A stretch of DNA of 8,611 nt, from NCBI GenBank assembly GCA_945224895.1, contig CALYNW010000028.1, positions 1 to 8,611 on the forward strand. Direction: 5' to 3'. The DNA comes from an uncultured Clostridia bacterium (GTDB taxonomy: Bacteria; Bacillota; Clostridia; Oscillospirales; Acutalibacteraceae). The notes beneath the pieces are model-generated. The model did no database searches. It was not told the DNA's origin and saw nothing but the letters and a program-made list of their open reading frames with translations. Both the position numbers and the translations under genes were made by a program. Below, in pieces: positions 6,105 through 8,611 of the stretch (its first letter is position 1; each line of letters begins with the position of its first letter).

Positions 6105-6713
6105 ATGGCTCTTGACGGAATTTTTTTATATCATTTAAAAAATGAAATAGCCTCATTTGCAGTTGACAGTAGGGTTGATAAAATTCATCAGCCCTCAAGG
6201 GATGAAATTGTAATTTCTCTTCGTTCAAGAGAGGGTAGCAGAAAGCTATTAATGTCCTGTAACGCAGATTCGGCAAGAATACATTTTACCGAATTTGCTC
6301 CCGAAAATCCTCCTAAGCCTCCTATGTTCTGCCTAATGCTGAGAAAAAGGCTTACAGGCGCTTGGATAACATCTATTGAGCAGGATAATCTTGAAAGAAT
6401 TTTAAGAATAAATTTCAGTGGAACTGACGAGCTTGGGGATAAAACAAATTATGCTCTTATCATCGAGATAATGGGCAAGTATTCTAATATAATATTTGTT
6501 GACAGTGATAACAGAATTATCGACTCATTAAAAAGAGTTGATGAAAGTAAATCTCATATAAGAGAAATTTTACCCGGTGTGACATATGTTGCTCCGCCTG
6601 CTCAGGATAAGCTGAATATTTTTACTGACGATATTTCTGTAATTAAAGAAAAAATTGCCGTAAGTAATAAAGGTATTTATAAGGCTTTTTTGGAAACTGT
6701 TAAGGGTGTTTAG
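6105..6713 (+). CDS. rqcH: RqcH (Rqc2/NEMF homolog), N-terminal fragment ended by in-frame TAG
   Basis: Intact RqcH binds stalled 50S-peptidyl-tRNA complexes and adds C-terminal alanine tails, marking nascent chains for degradation; older names are FbpA or fibronectin-binding protein. These 202 residues are the NFACT-N domain: MALDGIFLYHLKNEI (1-15), RVDKIHQPSRDEIVISLR (23-40), NPPKPPMFCLMLRK (68-81), IIEIMGKYSNIIFVD and LPGVTYVAPPAQDK. Position 97-98 reads Glu-Arg where B. subtilis RqcH has the tRNA-binding Asp97-Arg98. The fragment ends in KGV followed by TAG, where the family has a conserved G-x-S-P. The frame after the stop continues as P-I-V-C-R-E-I without any shift. This points to a point nonsense change in what was one gene of about 558 codons (6105-7781), close to the usual 570. 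There is no strong ribosome binding site; ATG 6105 lies two bases after the nif3 stop, which suggests coupling. Confidence 0.9.
   Translation: MALDGIFLYHLKNEIASFAVDSRVDKIHQPSRDEIVISLRSREGSRKLLMSCNADSARIHFTEFAPENPPKPPMFCLMLRKRLTGAWITSIEQDNLERILRINFSGTDELGDKTNYALIIEIMGKYSNIIFVDSDNRIIDSLKRVDESKSHIREILPGVTYVAPPAQDKLNIFTDDISVIKEKIAVSNKGIYKAFLETVKGV
6711..6713 (+). other. rqcH: In-frame TAG interrupting rqcH
   Basis: One TAG codon lies in the same frame as the rqcH pieces before and after it. It falls where the family usually has the serine of a G-x-S-P-L-L-x-x-E-I motif, here G-V-stop-P-I-V-C-R-E-I, at the helix-hairpin-helix part after NFACT-N. A single C-to-A change from a TCG serine codon would create it. 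The 54 bases from here to the next ATG still code for family-like sequence. Confidence 0.85.
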
Positions 6714-6767
6714 CCTATAGTTTGCAGGGAGATTGAAAACGGTCTGTCATTAGAGGAATTTAAGAAA

Positions 6768-7781
6768 ATGGCAGAGAATCCCGTTCCCACCGCAGTTATT
6801 GTTGAAACTCCAAAGGACTTTACATTTATTGATGTAAAGCAGTACGGCAATATTGCAGAAATCAAAACATATGAAAGCTTTTCTAAGCTTCTTGACTTCT
6901 TCTATTATGAAAAGGTCCGCTTAATGAGAATTAAGGCTCGTTCTTCAGATCTGTTTAAAGCTCTTACTACCTTGCAGGAAAGAGCAGTCAGAAAAGCAGT
7001 AAACCGTCAAAATGAGCTTGATGAGTGCAGGGATAAGGAAACCTACAAACTTTTTGGTGATTTGATAAGTGCTAATCAGTATAGGCTTGAAAAGGGTGCA
7101 CCGTATTATGACCTTGAAAATTATTACGACGATAATAAAATTATCAGAATTCCTGCGGATGTGACAATGACACCGTCGCAAAATTCTCAAAAATATTATA
7201 AGGAATACAGAAAAAAGCAAATTGCCGAAAGTAAGCTTAATGACTTTATATCGCAGGCAAAGGCGGAGGCAGATTACTTTGACACAGTAATTGATGAGCT
7301 GTCAAGAGCAAAAACCGACAGCGAAATATCCGAAATAAAAGAGGAGCTTGCAGCAGGCGGTTATATCAAAAGAGGTCAGAACAAAAATAAAAACACTAAA
7401 TCACTTAAGCCAATGCAGTTTACAACAAGAGATGGATTTAATGTTTTAGTGGGCAGAAATAACCTAATGAACGATAGGCTGACCTTGAAAACTGCAAAGA
7501 ACTATGATACGTGGTTTCATGTTCAGGATACGGCAGGCAGTCATGTAATTTGCGAAACCTCGGGAACGGAAATCACCGATACAGCTATTCACGACTGTGC
7601 AGTTATTGCCGCATATTTCAGTAAAGCAAGGGAGTCGTCAAATGTTGCGGTTGACTACACCCTTGTTAAAAATGTTAAAAAGCCAAACGGTGCAAAGCCC
7701 GGTTATGTTATCTATAATCCCTACAAAACGGAGTATGTAACTCCTACCCTTGAGGAAACGGAGGAGCTTAAAAATGAATAA
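6768..7781 (+). CDS. rqcH: RqcH C-terminal fragment (coiled coil and NFACT-R domain)
   Basis: The remaining 337 residues of the interrupted rqcH, from the first ATG after the TAG. It contains a charged helical middle (about 60-110 and 145-190 of the fragment) expected for the coiled-coil arms. The NFACT-R/DUF814 domain follows, with the signature GRNNLMNDRLTLKTAKNYDTWFHVQDTAGSHVI beginning near residue 228 and KKPNGAKPGYVIYNPYKTEYVTP near the end. Homology begins upstream of this ATG, so it is a fragment and not a natural gene start. A weak AGAGGA (6752-6757) lies about 10 bases upstream, so re-initiation is possible and the two halves might in principle be made separately. Without the N-terminal domain the fragment should not bind tRNA normally. 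The stop overlaps the ispD start by 8 bases. Confidence 0.88.
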   Translation: MAENPVPTAVIVETPKDFTFIDVKQYGNIAEIKTYESFSKLLDFFYYEKVRLMRIKARSSDLFKALTTLQERAVRKAVNRQNELDECRDKETYKLFGDLISANQYRLEKGAPYYDLENYYDDNKIIRIPADVTMTPSQNSQKYYKEYRKKQIAESKLNDFISQAKAEADYFDTVIDELSRAKTDSEISEIKEELAAGGYIKRGQNKNKNTKSLKPMQFTTRDGFNVLVGRNNLMNDRLTLKTAKNYDTWFHVQDTAGSHVICETSGTEITDTAIHDCAVIAAYFSKARESSNVAVDYTLVKNVKKPNGAKPGYVIYNPYKTEYVTPTLEETEELKNE

Positions 7782-8451
7782 TGTTGCGGTAATACTTGCG
7801 GCAGGAAGCGGAACAAGAATGAAAAGCGATAAAAGCAAATTATTGCTTGAAATAAACGGTAAAACCGTAATTGAAAGAACCGTTAAAGCATTTTCAAATA
7901 TAAGTGAAGTTGACGAAATCATTGTTGTTATACGTGAAAGCGACCTTAACGAATTTGAAAAGCATCTCAGTAAATATGACCTTTCCTACTGCTTTGGCGG
8001 TGCTACAAGGCAGGAAAGTGTTATGAACGCTGTTGAAACCATTGACGAATGTGATTTAATCATTATCCACGACGGTGCAAGACCGCTTGTTACCGAAAAG
8101 GAAATAACCGATACCGTAAATAAAGCAAAGGAAACAGGAGCCGCCGCAGTAGGCGTAACTCCAAAGGACACAATAAAGATTGTCGACGAAAATTTGCAGA
8201 TAGTGGGAACTCCCGACAGGTCAAATTTAATTTCTATCAGAACTCCGCAAGTCTTTGATTTTTCTCAGTATCTTAAAGCGGTTGACCTTGCAAAAAAGCA
8301 GGGCAAGGATTTTACAGACGATTGCCGACTTGTTGAAAATCTCGGAAGAAAGGTTAATGTTGTTATCGGTGAATATACTAATATTAAAATCACTACTCCA
8401 GAGGATATTCCTATGGCTGAAAGCATTTTAAAAATGAGAGGTGAAAAGTAA
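7774..8451 (+). CDS. ispD: 2-C-methyl-D-erythritol 4-phosphate cytidylyltransferase (EC 2.7.7.60)
   Basis: Third step of the non-mevalonate isoprenoid pathway: joins MEP and CTP to give CDP-methylerythritol. The 225-residue protein is of normal length. It has the CTP-binding loop [10 protein letters not shown] (8-17) with Arg15, Lys22 at the position of the second catalytic lysine, GGATRQESV (75-83), IIHDGARP (97-104), RTPQVF (156-161), TDDCRLVE (181-188), and [10 protein letters not shown] (203-212). ATG 7774 follows GGAGGAG (7760-7766) with the core 9 bases away; the in-frame upstream extension to 7750 runs through that site and is not the start. It overlaps the end of rqcH and shares one base with ispF (TAATG). 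Separate ispD and ispF genes lie side by side here, as in many bacteria. Confidence 0.94.
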   Translation: MNNVAVILAAGSGTRMKSDKSKLLLEINGKTVIERTVKAFSNISEVDEIIVVIRESDLNEFEKHLSKYDLSYCFGGATRQESVMNAVETIDECDLIIIHDGARPLVTEKEITDTVNKAKETGAAAVGVTPKDTIKIVDENLQIVGTPDRSNLISIRTPQVFDFSQYLKAVDLAKKQGKDFTDDCRLVENLGRKVNVVIGEYTNIKITTPEDIPMAESILKMRGEK

Positions 8452-8565
8452 TGAGAATAGGTCACGGCTATGATGTACATAGGCTTGTACAGGGCAGAAA
8501 ATGTATAATAGGCGGTGTTGATATTCCAAGTGATGTTGGGCTTTTAGGACACAGCGACGCAGACG
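8451..8565 (+). CDS. ispF: 2-C-methyl-D-erythritol 2,4-cyclodiphosphate synthase (EC 4.6.1.12), 5' part only
   Basis: Only about the first 38 residues are genomic. They start [12 protein letters not shown], with the zinc-binding Asp8 and His10, and reach GLLGHSDAD (30-38) with the third metal ligand His34. The family is about 157 residues. From base 8566 the sequence is sequencing adapter, so the translated tail [10 protein letters not shown] and onward is an artefact and not a variant C-terminus. The enzyme forms the cyclic diphosphate MEcPP in the MEP pathway, one step beyond IspE. ATG 8451 shares its A with the ispD TAA stop; GAGG (8438-8441) lies 9 bases upstream. Confidence 0.9.
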
Positions 8566-8611
8566 CTGTCTCTTATACACATCTGACGCTGCCGACGATC
8601 TTACGCGTGTA
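8566..8611. other. Untrimmed Illumina Nextera adapter, i5 index and start of P5 (non-genomic)
   Basis: Bases 8566-8584 equal the 19-base Tn5 mosaic end (CTGTCTCTTATACACATCT). Bases 8585-8598 (GACGCTGCCGACGA) complete the reverse complement of the Nextera read-1 transposase adapter. Bases 8599-8606 (TCTTACGC) are the reverse complement of GCGTAAGA, which I recall as i5 index S517. Bases 8607-8611 (GTGTA) begin the reverse complement of P5. Everything matches in order without mismatch, so this is adapter read-through at a contig end. Confidence 0.97.

Noticed and set aside
6711..6713. Genome-wide recoding of TAG as a sense codon
   Set aside because: The HTH-ACT gene ends in TAG at 1358-1360, at the natural end of its ACT domain and overlapping the hom ribosome binding site. 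No other conserved gene here contains an in-frame TAG, so a local change in rqcH is simpler.
8566..8584. 19-base Tn5 mosaic end, as if from a transposon insertion in ispF
   Set aside because: It is directly followed by the Nextera read-1 adapter, an i5 index and P5, so it comes from library preparation and not from a transposon in the genome.
1..8611. CRISPR array, tRNA or rRNA genes, insertion sequences, phage or defence genes
   Set aside because: No spaced direct repeats, cloverleaf-like or rRNA-like segments, transposase or integrase motifs, or known defence domains were seen on either strand. The window is filled by conserved housekeeping genes.

Overview
The window is AT-rich bacterial DNA with strong purine-rich ribosome binding sites, short intergenic gaps and many start/stop overlaps. 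Gene content (YtvI-type AI-2E exporter family, DUF4364, DUF1858, trmK-nif3 pair, RqcH, MEP-pathway ispD-ispF) points to a low-GC Clostridia member, plausibly a gut Ruminococcaceae/Oscillospiraceae-like organism. That placement is inference from gene content, not from a marker gene.

Layout. (1) 1-734, minus strand: the N-terminal 244 residues of an AI-2E/YtvI-like membrane protein, cut by the window edge, with its own promoter. (2) 929-3810, plus strand: a three-gene aspartate-family operon made of an HTH+ACT domain protein, homoserine dehydrogenase (hom) and a two-ACT aspartokinase (lysC-type). The aspartokinase gene carries an excellent internal ribosome binding site at codon 246, as expected for an alpha/beta two-product gene of the B. 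subtilis aspartokinase II kind. A bidirectional terminator closes this operon. (3) 3854-4420, minus strand: a DUF4364 winged-helix-like protein converging on that terminator. (4) 4530-8565, plus strand: a tightly coupled operon of DUF1858 redox-disulfide protein, TrmK (tRNA m1A22 methyltransferase), Nif3-like metal protein, RqcH (ribosome quality control), IspD and the start of IspF. The DUF4364 gene and this operon diverge from promoters that appear to share one palindromic -35 hexamer.

Two things need care. The rqcH frame is broken by a single in-frame TAG at 6711-6713, with full homology on both sides in the same frame. It is a nonsense mutation, an assembly error or, less likely, a read-through site. 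The last 46 bases (8566-8611) are not genomic: they match the Illumina Nextera read-1 adapter, then an 8-base i5 index, then the start of P5, so ispF is truncated artificially.

I found no wholly new system. The window is mostly conserved housekeeping and amino-acid metabolism. The points of interest are the interrupted rqcH, the internal aspartokinase start, the shared -35 divergent promoter, and the degenerate ACT domain of Hom next to a stand-alone HTH-ACT protein.
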